DNA from: Saccharothrix carnea
GTDB lineage: Bacteria > Actinomycetota > Actinomycetes > Mycobacteriales > Pseudonocardiaceae
Assembly (NCBI RefSeq): GCF_003014735.1
Contig: NZ_PYAX01000001.1
Span: 62,001-126,000 of the forward strand
Length of the DNA stretch: 64,000 nucleotides
Reading direction: 5' to 3'
Positions 17,063 to 26,028 of the stretch are shown piece after piece (positions within the stretch are counted from its first letter, which is position 1; each line of letters opens with the position of its first letter). Below the pieces are notes generated by a model, which saw only the letters and a program-made list of their open reading frames with translations, had not been told where the DNA came from and searched no databases. The position numbers and the translations under genes were made by a program.

Positions 17063-17255
17063 ATGTCGTCAGACGCGGAACTGATCGGCAGATCGCTGCG
17101 CGGAGACACCGATGCCTTCGTGGAGGTGATCAGCCGTCACGAGACGGTGATCGGGAACTACCTCGCGCGCCGAGTGGGCCGCCAGGCCGCCGAGGACGTG
17201 CTCGGCGACGTGTGGGTGGCGGCCTACGAATCCCGGGCGAGCTACGACCGCTCCA
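17063..17255 (+). pseudogene. 5' part of an RNA polymerase sigma-70 family factor gene
   Basis: The ATG follows GAGGAG. The first ~64 codons encode sigma region 2 of an ECF-like factor: LIGRSLRGDTDAFVEVISR, then VGRQAAEDVLGDVWVAAYESRASYDR. Homology stops there and the frame enters sequence belonging to the opposite-strand propeller gene. Region 4 is absent, so the product cannot work as a sigma factor. The breakpoint lies near 17253. Confidence 0.85.
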
Positions 17256-17996
17256 CCGGTGCCGCACTTCGCCATCGGTATCGACGGCGAAGTTCTCGAG
17301 CAGTCCGTCGTGTGGTGCGCACACCGTGACGTCGCGGGCCCGGGCGAGCCCCGAATCACGCCACTGCGACCAACCTCGTCCGTCCGTTCGCCATGCGTGC
17401 AGCAGCCGACCGGAGTCGGTGACTGTCATCAGCTCGCGATGCCCGGAAACGAGACTGCTCGACGCAAGCCGCATAGCTCGCCCGTGCGCATTCCCGGGGA
17501 TCCTGACGACCTGCCACGTCGACCAGTGGCCGCGATCGCGTGTGCGCATGCGGATGGTGCCGTCGCGATCAACCGCGTAGTACTCGACCATCCCCTGTCG
17601 AGGAACGACGGCGGCCACGTCCCAGGCGAACCCCGCCTCCAGGATCACGCGCCAAGGCGACCACACGTTCTTGTCCGAACACGTAGCAGCGATCACCTTG
17701 CCGTTCTCGGTCGCCGCCAGAACGTCCATCCCACCTTCGCCGGTGTCGACCGCGGCCACCCGGAGCAGCTTCCCGGCGGGGACGTCCGCACCTCGCGACC
17801 GGTGCTTCCACACAACCGGCAGGACGAACGCCAGCAAGACGACCGCCGTGAGCGGCCACCGCCAACGGTGCACAGTCTCCTCGTCGGCGAGCGAGGTCAA
17901 CAGGTTGACGCCCGCGGCTCCTACGATGCCGAGCAGCACGAGCAGGACATCACGCACCGCCCCTTGGGCACGCTTCGTCGCCGACTCCATCCGCAT
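17253..17996 (-). pseudogene. Membrane-anchored propeller/lectin-like protein, 3' end lost
   Basis: From the ATG at 17996 the protein has two N-terminal membrane spans (VLLVLLGIVGAAGV; LTAVVLLAFVLPVVW). At least four repeats follow with the pattern DG-x-[IV]...W..W, such as NVWSPWRVI, GHWSTWQVV and GWSQWRDSG, typical of PLL/tectonin-like beta-propellers. After DTDGEVRHRW the frame runs into antisense sigma-factor sequence, so the C-terminus is missing. Base composition is visibly less GC-rich than the neighbours, which suggests later acquisition. If the junction is ancient, a chimeric but expressed protein is possible. Confidence 0.65.
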
Positions 17997-18254
17997 ACAG
18001 GTGCTTCGTGCCTGCTGGTGGATCCGTTACGAAGCGACAGACGTCGCGGGCGGCCACGACGTCTACAACGGACGGACCCGGCGCGGCCACCGCGACCGGA
18101 ACAAACCCAACCCGCACGGGGCATCGGAGAACCTGCAACGACGCCGCTACGAACCGACCCGACTGAAGACCACTCCGACCGCACCACAGCAGCCGGGCGA
18201 TCCACCACATCCATCACCACCACACCGCAGGTGACGCTGTGTGGATGCTGTACG

Positions 18255-18328
18255 TGCCCCCGGTGCGACTCGAACGCACACTGGACGGATTTTGAGTCCG
18301 CTGCCTCTGCCGATTGGGCTACGGGGGC
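18255..18328 (-). tRNA. tRNA-Leu (CAA), short variable loop
   Basis: A 74-nt cloverleaf including discriminator A. The acceptor GCCCCCG/CGGGGGC is perfect, the T arm is GTGCG-TTCGAGT-CGCAC, and the anticodon stem GCGGA/TCCGT holds loop CTCAAAA, which gives anticodon CAA (UUG codon). The variable loop is only 5 nt, unlike the long arm of normal leucine tRNAs. Similar 74-nt tRNA-Leu(CAA) genes occur in other actinobacteria. CCA is not encoded. Confidence 0.88.
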
Positions 18329-18396
18329 CGGCGCGAGCACTGTACTCGATCAGGTTGCCCGGCCGCCGTTCGGGGGGACGGCCGGGGCCTGGTCGG

Positions 18397-18678
18397 TCAG
18401 GAGCGGACCAGGCGGGCGATGGCGGCGGAGGCTTCGGCGATCTTCTCGTCCGCCACCTCGCCGCCCTCGGCGACGGCCTGTGCCACGCAGTGCTTGAGGT
18501 GCTCGTCCAGCAGGCCCAGGGAGACCGCCTGCAACGCCTTCGTCGCGGCGGAGATCTGGGTCAGCACGTCGATGCAGTACTCGTCGTTCTCCACCATCCG
18601 CTGGAGGCCGCGGACCTGCCCTTCGATCCGCCGCAATCGCTTGAGGTACGCGTCCTTGTCCGCCGTGTAACCGAGCAT
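18397..18678 (-). CDS. CsoR-family metal-sensing repressor
   Basis: 93-residue all-helical protein. Cys35 (DEYCIDVL), His60 and Cys64 (EHLKHC) give the C-H-C copper site of CsoR; the arginine-rich helix YLKRLRRIEGQVRGL is the DNA-contacting helix. Copper binding should release the operator. No copper exporter or chaperone gene lies beside it here, so its target is either itself or elsewhere. Confidence 0.92.
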   Translation of the reverse strand: MLGYTADKDAYLKRLRRIEGQVRGLQRMVENDEYCIDVLTQISAATKALQAVSLGLLDEHLKHCVAQAVAEGGEVADEKIAEASAAIARLVRS

Positions 18679-18695
18679 CGCTCCCGACCTTCCCT

Positions 18696-18710
18696 ACCCT
18701 GGGCGGGTAT
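18696..18710. promoter_or_regulatory. Probable CsoR operator
   Basis: TACCCTGGGCGGGTA: 5-bp arms TACCC/GGGTA around a 5-nt centre, 18 bp upstream of the csoR start. GC-rich pseudo-palindromes of this kind are typical CsoR sites. Confidence 0.55.
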
Positions 18711-18951
18711 CCGCGTCCAGGATAGGCCACTCGACCGGGTGTGACGGGCACCACGGGGTGACGGCCGGCGGGCCGCACATTTCGGCTCGGTGCGGTTTGT
18801 GTCGCGAAATGACCCGTCCGGGGGCATCAGTCACATTTTCACCGCGAAAGGTTAGGCGATATTCCTCTCGTGCACTATGGTGTCGACTCAAGCGTGTGGC
18901 GCAGAACTAGTCGAGGGCAGCACGCGCTATGCGAGCACACACGGAGGAACA

Positions 18952-19293
18952 GTGGCACAGCAGACCGTCGTCCAACTCATCGACGACCTCGACGGCAGCG
19001 AAGCCGCCGAGACCGTGACCTTCGCGCTGGACGGTGTGGAGTACTCCATCGACCTCTCGAAGGACAATGCGGACAAGCTCCGCGAGTCCCTGGCCGACTT
19101 CGTCGCCAAGGCGCGCCGCGCAGGTGGCCGCAAGCAGCGCAAGGGCACCGGCAAGAGCACGGTAAAGGCTGGTGACAAGGCGCAGGCCCAGGCCATTCGG
19201 GACTGGGCACGCGCGCAGGGCCACCAGATCTCCGACCGCGGCCGCATTCCCCAGGGCCTGGTCGTGCAGTTCCAGGAAGCCCACGCCTCCTGA
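18952..19293 (+). CDS. lsr2: Lsr2-family nucleoid-associated xenogeneic silencer
   Basis: 113 residues from the GTG at 18952, with GGAGGA upstream. The N-terminal dimerisation domain (VVQLIDDLDGSEAAETVTFALDG) is followed by a basic linker and the C-terminal DNA-binding domain AIRDWARAQGH, with the AT-hook-like RGR at 96-98 that enters the minor groove. It silences A/T-rich and foreign DNA and shapes the chromosome. A bidirectional terminator separates it from the PabA-PabB gene. Confidence 0.96.
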   Translation: MAQQTVVQLIDDLDGSEAAETVTFALDGVEYSIDLSKDNADKLRESLADFVAKARRAGGRKQRKGTGKSTVKAGDKAQAQAIRDWARAQGHQISDRGRIPQGLVVQFQEAHAS

Positions 19294-19302
19294 GTCGCGT
19301 CG

Positions 19303-19341
19303 TTTTCCCCTGCGGTGGACTACTCCAACCGCAGGGGAAAA
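19303..19341. terminator. Bidirectional terminator
   Basis: A 13-bp perfect stem TTTTCCCCTGCGG / CCGCAGGGGAAAA with a 13-nt loop, between the convergent lsr2 and pabAB stops. The A and T tracts flank the stem on both sides, so it should act as an intrinsic terminator in both directions. Confidence 0.92.
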
Positions 19342-19358
19342 CAGCAGGTCAGGGGCCT

Positions 19359-21377
19359 TCAGGGCAGCGAAGAACGCTCCGGGAACCCGACGCCTGCCAG
19401 CCTGAGCAGCGCGGTCGCCTTGACCGCCGTCTCCTCGAATTCCTCCGCGGGGTCGGACAGCGCGATGACCGCGCCCCCGACCCCGAAACTCACCTTGTCG
19501 CGGTCCACCACGAGCGTCCTGATGACGATGCTGAAGTCGGCCGTTCCGGAGAGTGAGAAGTAACCGAGCGCCCCGGAGTAGACGCCCCTGGGCCCGGCTT
19601 CCAGCCCGTCGATGATCTGCATTGTCCGGATCTTGGGCGCCCCTGTCATGGACCCGCCCGGGAACGCCGCCCTAACCACCCGCACGGCGGAACTACCGGA
19701 ACGCAGTCGGGCCCGAACGGTGCTCACCAGCTGGTGCACCGTCGCGTAGCTCTCCACCTCGAAGATCCTGGGCACCTCGACGCTGCCCACTTCCGCGCAA
19801 TGGCCCAGATCATTGCGGACCAAGTCGACGATCATGAGGTTCTCGGCGCGGTCCTTCGCGCTGGTAGCCAAGGCCCTGCGCAAAGCCGCGTCCTCCGCCG
19901 GGGTCGCCCCGCGGGGGCGTGTGCCCTTGATTGGCTCGGATTCGACGACACCCTGCCGGTCGACCCGGATGAACCGCTCGGGTGAAGTGCTGAGCACGGA
20001 GAGCGCACCGAAACGGAGCAACGCCCCGAACGGCGCGGGGCTTTCCGCGCGCAGGAACCGGTAGGCGTCCCACGGGTCGACCGACCCGCGCCACGTCACC
20101 GTGTTCGTCAAGCACACCTCGTAGCTCTCGCCCGCCGTGATGGCCTCCTGACAAGCCGCCACCAGCTTCAAGTAGTGCGAACGGCGATGCCGCGGCTGCA
20201 CGGAGTCGGCTCGGGCCGTGCGCGGCGCGGGCGACGGCACGGCGGTGAAATCACGCAGGAAATCGGCCGTTCGGCCCAACCAGCCGTCCTCGTCGGACAA
20301 CGCCAACAGGTACACGCACCGCGAAACGTGGTCGAAAACCAGCGCCCGGTCGGCGAACACGAATGCCGCGTCGGGCTGCTCCGAACGGTGCGCCGCCGCC
20401 GCGCCGCACTCGGCCTTCAGCTCGTACCCGAGGTAACCCACCCAGCCGAGCGCGAACTCGAACGGCACGTCCGGCGGCGCCACCCGCCACGCCGCCAGGT
20501 CGGCCTCCAGCCAGTCGAAGAACGGCCCGGGGTGCGTCCGCCCGTCCACCGTCACCTCGCCGGTCCACACGTCGTACGTGGCCACGCGTGCCAGCGGCCC
20601 GGAGGCGTCCCCCATCACGGAGAACCGGCCGCGGGCGCCGACGAGGCTGCTGTCCAGCCAGAACGCGTCCCTGGACGCCCCGTACAGGGCCGCGTACACG
20701 TCCTCGGGCGGCGGGTGCACGTCCACGCGCCGCACCAGCACCTCACGAGCGCCGGCGGCGGCAGGAGGTACGGCCGGCGGTGGCAGCGCGGGTGATGCGG
20801 CCGAGGCGTCGGTCAGGTCGCGGAAGTTGGCCAGCAGCTCGTGGCCGTGCGACGTGCACACCGACTCGGGGTGGAACTGCACGCCCCACGCGGGCCGTGA
20901 ACGGTGCCGCACGCCCATCAGCACCCCATCGGACTCCGACCAGGCGATCGGCTCCAGCGACGGCGGCAGGTCGGACACGGCCAGCGAGTGGTACCGCACG
21001 ACGGGCAGCGGCGACGGCAAACCGGCGAACACGTCCACGCCGGTGTGCCGCACGTGGTCCACCACGCCGTGCCGCGGCGTGACCAGGCCCACGGACGCGC
21101 CGTGCGCCAGGCACAGCCCCTGGTGGCCCAGGCAGACACCCAGGAGGGGGATGTCGGCGTGCTCGATCACCGCGCGGCACAGGCCGAAGTCGGCGGCGCG
21201 CTGCGGCCGGCCGGGACCGGGCGAGATCACCACGTTGTCGAAGCGCCGCAGGTCGGACAGCCCGAACCGCGGGTCGTCGTTGGTGATGACGACCGGTTCG
21301 CGCCCGTTCACCTCGGCGAGGTACTGGAAGAGGTTGAAGGTGAACGAGTCGTAGTTGTCGATGAGCAGCGTCCGCAT
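19359..21377 (-). CDS. pabAB: Fused aminodeoxychorismate synthase (PabA-PabB)
   Basis: 672 residues from the ATG at 21377. Residues 1-190 are a class I glutamine amidotransferase with Cys82 (GVCLGHQG), His169 and Glu171 (HPES). The rest is the chorismate-binding domain with PIKGTRPRG and the late motif FPGGSMTGAPKIRTM. It turns chorismate and glutamine into aminodeoxychorismate for p-aminobenzoate. Such fusions serve folate synthesis or, in several actinomycetes, PABA-derived antibiotics. No pabC or antibiotic gene is adjacent, so the folate role is the default. Confidence 0.92.
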   Translation of the reverse strand: MRTLLIDNYDSFTFNLFQYLAEVNGREPVVITNDDPRFGLSDLRRFDNVVISPGPGRPQRAADFGLCRAVIEHADIPLLGVCLGHQGLCLAHGASVGLVTPRHGVVDHVRHTGVDVFAGLPSPLPVVRYHSLAVSDLPPSLEPIAWSESDGVLMGVRHRSRPAWGVQFHPESVCTSHGHELLANFRDLTDASAASPALPPPAVPPAAAGAREVLVRRVDVHPPPEDVYAALYGASRDAFWLDSSLVGARGRFSVMGDASGPLARVATYDVWTGEVTVDGRTHPGPFFDWLEADLAAWRVAPPDVPFEFALGWVGYLGYELKAECGAAAAHRSEQPDAAFVFADRALVFDHVSRCVYLLALSDEDGWLGRTADFLRDFTAVPSPAPRTARADSVQPRHRRSHYLKLVAACQEAITAGESYEVCLTNTVTWRGSVDPWDAYRFLRAESPAPFGALLRFGALSVLSTSPERFIRVDRQGVVESEPIKGTRPRGATPAEDAALRRALATSAKDRAENLMIVDLVRNDLGHCAEVGSVEVPRIFEVESYATVHQLVSTVRARLRSGSSAVRVVRAAFPGGSMTGAPKIRTMQIIDGLEAGPRGVYSGALGYFSLSGTADFSIVIRTLVVDRDKVSFGVGGAVIALSDPAEEFEETAVKATALLRLAGVGFPERSSLP

Positions 21378-21501
21378 GGCAAACAGCACGGTACCTGCAC
21401 GAACACCCGTATGGAGTACCCACGGGAAGGTGAACGCCGCCACGACACCGAAGAGGCCGGGCGCACCTGGCGCCCGGCCTCCCCGTCCCCGGCGGTGGCT
21501 C

Positions 21502-22431
21502 CTAGTCGAGGTGGAACTTCGGGTCCGCGGCGATCGCCGCGAGCTGCGCCCCGGTCAGAGCCGGCCGCGACAACGCCGGGTGGCCGGACTCCTGGAACTC
21601 GCTCGCGTACCCGACGATCACCCGCGTGCCGTCCGGGTACCGGTAGAAGGCGGCGGTGTCCATCGTGTTGGCGCCACCGTCCGCGGTGGCGCCGGTGACG
21701 ACGGCGACCTGCTTGCCGGCGACGTCGACCAACGCGCACGTGCCGCCCGAGATCGGGTACGGGAACGCGGCCGCCGCCTGGCACCCGTCGAGGTCGCCCA
21801 GCCGCGTGTTGCCCTTGGTCTCGACCTGGAGCATCAGCTCGCCGACACCCGCCTCACCGGTGATCACGACCGGCGTGCGCACCCAGTACTCCCACACCTG
21901 CAGGTCACCGACGTACTCGGCGAACTGGGCCTGGCGGGTGGTCATGGGCCCGTAGTCGGAGAACCCGATCCGGGTCCGGTCCTCGGCCTTCACGCCGGGC
22001 GGCAGCGACGACGCCAGGTCGTTGAGCACCTTGGCGCCCTTGTCCGCCCGCGGCCCGCTGGTGGCGGTCCGGTCCGTCTGCCCGTTCGGCCACGGCGTCT
22101 CGGTCGACCCGCCCGGAGGCGACGACGGGGTGGCCGTCACCGTGACGGACGGCGGCGCGCTGGCGGTCGGCGTGACCGACGGCCGTGACTCCGAGGACTG
22201 CCCCGCCGCCACCGGGAGGTCGGCACCGCCACCGGTCAGGTTCGGCACCACGGCCGCGCCGACCGCGATGGCGACCACGGCGAGTCCGGCGAACCCGCCA
22301 CCCACCGTGGTCTTCCGCCGGCGCTGGGCACGACGCCCGTGCTCCAGCGCGGCCTCCGGGCTCATGGGTGGCGGCGGGCTGCTCGCCACCATCACATCCT
22401 GCAACGCGCTCTTCAGCTCGTGCTCGTTCAT
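21502..22431 (-). CDS. Membrane protein partner of the SigE-family factor, putative anti-sigma factor
   Basis: 309 residues from an ATG that overlaps the sigma gene stop by 4 nt (ATGA). A ~50-residue cytoplasmic N-terminus (MNEHELKSALQDVM) precedes one membrane span (TTVGGGFAGLAVVAIAVGAAVV), a Ser/Thr/Pro-rich linker and an extracytoplasmic domain with two cysteines (DGCQAAAAF, GGTCALVD) that could form a disulfide. Gene coupling and topology fit an anti-sigma factor. No ZAS zinc motif is present, so the binding mode is unclear. Confidence 0.75.
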   Translation of the reverse strand: MNEHELKSALQDVMVASSPPPPMSPEAALEHGRRAQRRRKTTVGGGFAGLAVVAIAVGAAVVPNLTGGGADLPVAAGQSSESRPSVTPTASAPPSVTVTATPSSPPGGSTETPWPNGQTDRTATSGPRADKGAKVLNDLASSLPPGVKAEDRTRIGFSDYGPMTTRQAQFAEYVGDLQVWEYWVRTPVVITGEAGVGELMLQVETKGNTRLGDLDGCQAAAAFPYPISGGTCALVDVAGKQVAVVTGATADGGANTMDTAAFYRYPDGTRVIVGYASEFQESGHPALSRPALTGAQLAAIAADPKFHLD

Positions 22432-22931
22432 CGCACCATCTCTCCCTGCTGAGGGGTGATCAGGCCGCGCAGCGTCTGCAGCCCCCGCGCGGCCTGGCTC
22501 TTCACCGTTCCTTCCGAACAGCGCAACGCCCTGGCGGTCTCCTCGACCGACAGGTCTTCCCAGTACCGGAGCACGAGCACGGCCCGTTGCCGCGGAGGCA
22601 CCTTCGCCAGCGCCGCTAGCAGCACCAGCCGGTCCTCCGCCGAGCCGCGCGGGACGTCCGCCACGTCGGTGCTCGTCTCGCTCACCCGTTCCTTGCGGAA
22701 CCAGCCCCGGCGCAGGTCGGACACGAACGTCCGGACGAGCGTCTGCCGGGTGTAGGCGTCGAGTGCCTCGTGCCGGTTGATCCGCTGCCACGCCACGTAG
22801 AGCTTGGCGAAGGTGGCTTGGACCAGGTCCTCTGCACGGTGCCAGTCGCCGCACAGCAGGTACGCCGTGCCGCGCATGGCCTCGGACCGCGCCGCGAAGT
22901 ACTCCGCGAACGCGGTGTCCCGATCACTCAT
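22428..22931 (-). CDS. SigE-family (ECF-like) RNA polymerase sigma factor
   Basis: 167 residues. Region 2 contains YLLCGDWHRAEDLVQATFAKLY, and region 4 is LPPRQ-like: VPPRQRAVLVLRYWEDLSVEETARALRCSEGTVKSQAARG. This matches the small SigE-family sigma factors abundant in actinomycetes. It is the first gene of a two-gene operon with its probable membrane-bound regulator. Confidence 0.93.
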   Translation of the reverse strand: MSDRDTAFAEYFAARSEAMRGTAYLLCGDWHRAEDLVQATFAKLYVAWQRINRHEALDAYTRQTLVRTFVSDLRRGWFRKERVSETSTDVADVPRGSAEDRLVLLAALAKVPPRQRAVLVLRYWEDLSVEETARALRCSEGTVKSQAARGLQTLRGLITPQQGEMVR

Positions 22932-23046
22932 CTGTCCTCCCCCGTGCTGCGGTACGAGGTAATCACGCTCGTGGGCCGCCGGCGGGTTGCATCGCTGCTT
23001 CGAGATTCGTGGAAACTGGACTCACCACCACCGGGGAGGCGCCACC

Positions 23047-24264
23047 TTGTTGTTCTTCTTGATGTTCGCGGCTGTGATGGGCGCCGCCCACTACTACGTC
23101 TGGAGACGGGCCGTGCGGTCCACGACCAGGCCCGGTCGCGGCCGCTGGATCGGCACCGGCGTGGTCGTGTTCCTCTACCTGCTGCTGATGGCGTCGCTGC
23201 TGGTGAGCGGGGACGGCGGTGGCGTGCTCGGCGTGGTGGTGGCCTGGTCCGGGTCCATCTGGCTGGCGGGCGCGTTCTACTTCGCGTTGATCATGGCGGT
23301 GCTGGAGATCCCCCGGCTGGTGCTGCTGCGCGCGACGCGGGCGCGCCAGGTGCCGGCCGTGGTCGGCGCGCCGGACGTCGCGGTCGAGACGCCCGACGCG
23401 GTGCTCGCCGACCAGCCGGCCGACGCGGGGAGGCGGCTGTTCATCGCGCGGTCGCTCGCGGTCGCGGGCGGGGTGGCCACGGCGGGCGTCATCGGCTTCG
23501 GGACCACGCAGGCACTGGGCGGCCCGGTCGTCAAGCGGGTGCCGGTGACGCTGGGCAAGCTCGACCAGCGGCTGTCGGGCTACCGGATCGCGGTGGTGAG
23601 CGACATCCACCTCGGCCCGCTGCTCGGCCGCGGCCACACCGAGCGGATCGTGCGGATGATCAACGAGCAGCAGGTGGACCTGGTGGCGATCGTCGGCGAC
23701 CTGGTCGACGGCACGGTGGAGGAGCTGGGCGAGGCGGCGGCTCCGCTGCGCGACCTGGTGAGCACGCACGGCAGCTTCTTCGTCACCGGCAACCACGAGT
23801 ACTACGCGGGCGCGGAACCGTGGCTGGCGGAGCTGGAGCGGCTCGGGGTCAACCCGCTGCGCAACGAGCGGCTGCGGATCGAGCGGGCCGGCGCGTCGTT
23901 CGACCTCGCGGGCGTCAACGACGTCACCGGCGAGGGTTTCGGTGACGGCGCCGACTTCGCCCGCGCGCTGGACGGCCGCGACACGTCCACACCGGTGGTG
24001 CTGATGGCGCACCAGCCGGTGCAGGTCCGCGAGGCCGCCAAGTACGGCGTGGACCTGCAGCTGTCGGGGCACACGCACGGCGGCCAGATGTTCCCGTTCC
24101 ACCTCGTGGTCGGCTTGCAGCAGCCGGTCCGCAGCGGCCTGGAGACCGTCGACGGCACGCAGGTCTACACCAGCAACGGTGCCGGTTTCTGGGGTCCGCC
24201 GGTCCGCGTCGGCGCGCCGCCGGACATCAGCGTCGTGGAGTTGCATCACAAGTTCGCCGGCTGA
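23047..24264 (+). CDS. Membrane-anchored metallophosphoesterase
   Basis: 405 residues from a TTG at 23047 with GGGGAGG upstream. Three to four N-terminal membrane spans precede a linker and the catalytic domain, which carries all calcineurin-like metal-ligand motifs: SDIHLG, VGDLVDG, TGNHEYY, and SGHTHGGQ. It resembles YkuE/YaeI-type phosphodiesterases that act at the membrane. Substrate unknown. It is followed by the polyamine operon on the same strand, ~100 bp away. Confidence 0.9.
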   Translation: MLFFLMFAAVMGAAHYYVWRRAVRSTTRPGRGRWIGTGVVVFLYLLLMASLLVSGDGGGVLGVVVAWSGSIWLAGAFYFALIMAVLEIPRLVLLRATRARQVPAVVGAPDVAVETPDAVLADQPADAGRRLFIARSLAVAGGVATAGVIGFGTTQALGGPVVKRVPVTLGKLDQRLSGYRIAVVSDIHLGPLLGRGHTERIVRMINEQQVDLVAIVGDLVDGTVEELGEAAAPLRDLVSTHGSFFVTGNHEYYAGAEPWLAELERLGVNPLRNERLRIERAGASFDLAGVNDVTGEGFGDGADFARALDGRDTSTPVVLMAHQPVQVREAAKYGVDLQLSGHTHGGQMFPFHLVVGLQQPVRSGLETVDGTQVYTSNGAGFWGPPVRVGAPPDISVVELHHKFAG

Positions 24265-24362
24265 TAGCGCTTTTTTCGCCTTCACCGCCTAGAGTGGACG
24301 GCCGTGCCCGAAGACGGTCAGACCGTGCCTGAACACGGTTGCGGAGGGGGACCCCTAGCGAG

Positions 24363-25559
24363 ATGACGACGAGCTTTGCCGACGAACGGCTCCACGAGGC
24401 AATGGCTCGTATTCGTCGTTTCCTGGACCACGATCAACCGGACACGCCCTGCCTGGTCATCGACCTGCCGACGGTGCGCGACCGGTTCGCGGCGATCCGC
24501 TCGGCGCTGCCGCGGGTGGGCATCTTCTACGCGGTCAAGGCGAACCCGACGCCCGACGTGGTCGGGTTGCTGGCCGCCGAGGGGTCGAGCTTCGACGTCG
24601 CCAGCCCGGCCGAGATCGACCTGTGCCTGGAGCGGGGCGCCGCACCGGAGGCCATCTCCTACAGCAACCCGATCAAGAAGGCGCGCGACATCGCGTACGC
24701 GTTCTCACGCGGGGTGCGACTCTTCGTGTCCGACAGCGAACAGGACGTGCGCACGCTGGCCGAGCACGCGCCCGGCGCGTCGGTGCTGCTGCGGATCCTG
24801 GTCAACAGCAAGGGTTCCACGTACCCGTTCGGCAAGAAGTTCGGCTGCTCCCCCGAAATGGCGACGGATCTCCTGCGCTTGGCCGCCGAACTCGGACTCG
24901 TTCCGCTGGGCGTGGCGTTCCACGCGGGGTCGCAGCAGCTCGACCCGAACGGCTGGGACGGCGCGATCGCCGACGCCGCCGAGATCATCGGGAAGCTGCG
25001 CGCCGAAGGGCTTTCACCGACCACCGTCAACCTGGGCGGCGGCCTGCCCGCGGGCTACCTGACCCAGCCGCCGCCGCTCGCGGAGTACGCGGCGGCCATC
25101 ACCGCGTCGATCGCCCGTCACTTCGGCGCCTTGTCCGGCGGTTTCGCGCCCGAGGTGATGATCGAGCCCGGACGCGCTGTCGTGGCCGAGTCCGGTGTGA
25201 TCCGCTCCGAAGTGGTGCTGGTGTCCCGGAAGTCCTATTCGGACGAACGCCGCTGGGTCTTCCTCGACATCGGCCGCTACGGCGGCCTCGCGGAGACCGA
25301 GGGCGAGGCCATCGCGTACCCGCTGGTCACCAGCCGGGACGGCGTGCTCCTGCCCGGTGGCCAGGTCGGTCCCGTCGTGCTCGCCGGTCCCACGTGCGAC
25401 GCGGACGACGTGCTGTACCAGAACACGTGCTACGAGCTACCGCTGGACCTGCGCGCGGGCGACCACGTCGACCTGCTCGGTGCGGGTGCCTACACGGCGA
25501 GCTACTCGTCGGTGGCGTTCAACGGCTTCCCGCCGCTGGCCACCCACTGCGTGCGATGA
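24363..25559 (+). CDS. Ornithine/lysine decarboxylase, PLP fold type III
   Basis: 398 residues. Lys59 (FYAVKANP) binds PLP; HAGSQ (188-191), GGGLPAGY and EPGRAVVAESG bind its phosphate. Cys345 in GPTCDADD is the catalytic cysteine and the DADD pocket matches ornithine rather than diaminopimelate decarboxylases. It makes putrescine (or cadaverine) as the first step of the operon with speD and speE. The ATG at 24363 follows GGAGGGGG at a long distance. Confidence 0.9.
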   Translation: MTTSFADERLHEAMARIRRFLDHDQPDTPCLVIDLPTVRDRFAAIRSALPRVGIFYAVKANPTPDVVGLLAAEGSSFDVASPAEIDLCLERGAAPEAISYSNPIKKARDIAYAFSRGVRLFVSDSEQDVRTLAEHAPGASVLLRILVNSKGSTYPFGKKFGCSPEMATDLLRLAAELGLVPLGVAFHAGSQQLDPNGWDGAIADAAEIIGKLRAEGLSPTTVNLGGGLPAGYLTQPPPLAEYAAAITASIARHFGALSGGFAPEVMIEPGRAVVAESGVIRSEVVLVSRKSYSDERRWVFLDIGRYGGLAETEGEAIAYPLVTSRDGVLLPGGQVGPVVLAGPTCDADDVLYQNTCYELPLDLRAGDHVDLLGAGAYTASYSSVAFNGFPPLATHCVR

Positions 25560-25614
25560 GCACGCCCCCGCCTGTCCGCTGCAGTGCCCCTCCTGAAGAT
25601 GTTTGGAGTGATTG

Positions 25615-26028
25615 ATGTCCGAACTCCCGTGCGAATCCGAGCCGGTTGGCTTGTTCGCAGGACAGCACGTGCTCGCTGAGCTGGAAGGCGTGAGCCCGGA
25701 ACTGCTGGATGACGAGCAGTTCCTGCGACACGCGCTCGGTGAAGCGCTCACCCAGGCTGATGCCACGGTGTTGGAGGTGGTCTCCAAGCAGTTCGAGCCG
25801 CAAGGGGTCACCGTGCTGGCCCTGTTGTCGGAGTCGCACGCGTCCATCCACACGTACCCGGAGGTCGGTGCCGTGTTCGTGGACGTGTTCACGTGCGGCA
25901 CTCGTGCCAAGCCCGCGCTCGCGGTGCAGCTGTTGGCCGAGGCCTTGGGTGCCGTGTCGGTACGGACGGACATGGTCAGCCGGGGACACCGCGTCCCCGC
26001 GCTCGTCGGTGAGGAGAAAGCGTCTTGA
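25615..26028 (+). CDS. speD: S-adenosylmethionine decarboxylase proenzyme
   Basis: 137 residues. The self-cleavage motif ESHASIHTYPE makes Ser77 the pyruvoyl residue; Cys94 (FTCG) is the proton donor. This is the short prokaryotic class 1b enzyme seen in Bacillus and Thermotoga. The ATG at 25615 has GGAG at good distance. It supplies aminopropyl groups to the spermidine synthase encoded next, with which it overlaps by 4 nt. Confidence 0.93.
   Translation: MSELPCESEPVGLFAGQHVLAELEGVSPELLDDEQFLRHALGEALTQADATVLEVVSKQFEPQGVTVLALLSESHASIHTYPEVGAVFVDVFTCGTRAKPALAVQLLAEALGAVSVRTDMVSRGHRVPALVGEEKAS

Noticed and set aside
17253..18328. Integrated island using the tRNA-Leu gene as attachment site
   Set aside because: I found no repeat of the tRNA 3' end near 17250 and no integrase; only the position and lower GC point that way.
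19359..21377. Treating the PabA-PabB fusion as a marker of a PABA-type antibiotic cluster
   Set aside because: No polyketide, chloramphenicol-type or pabC gene is nearby; a housekeeping folate role explains it.
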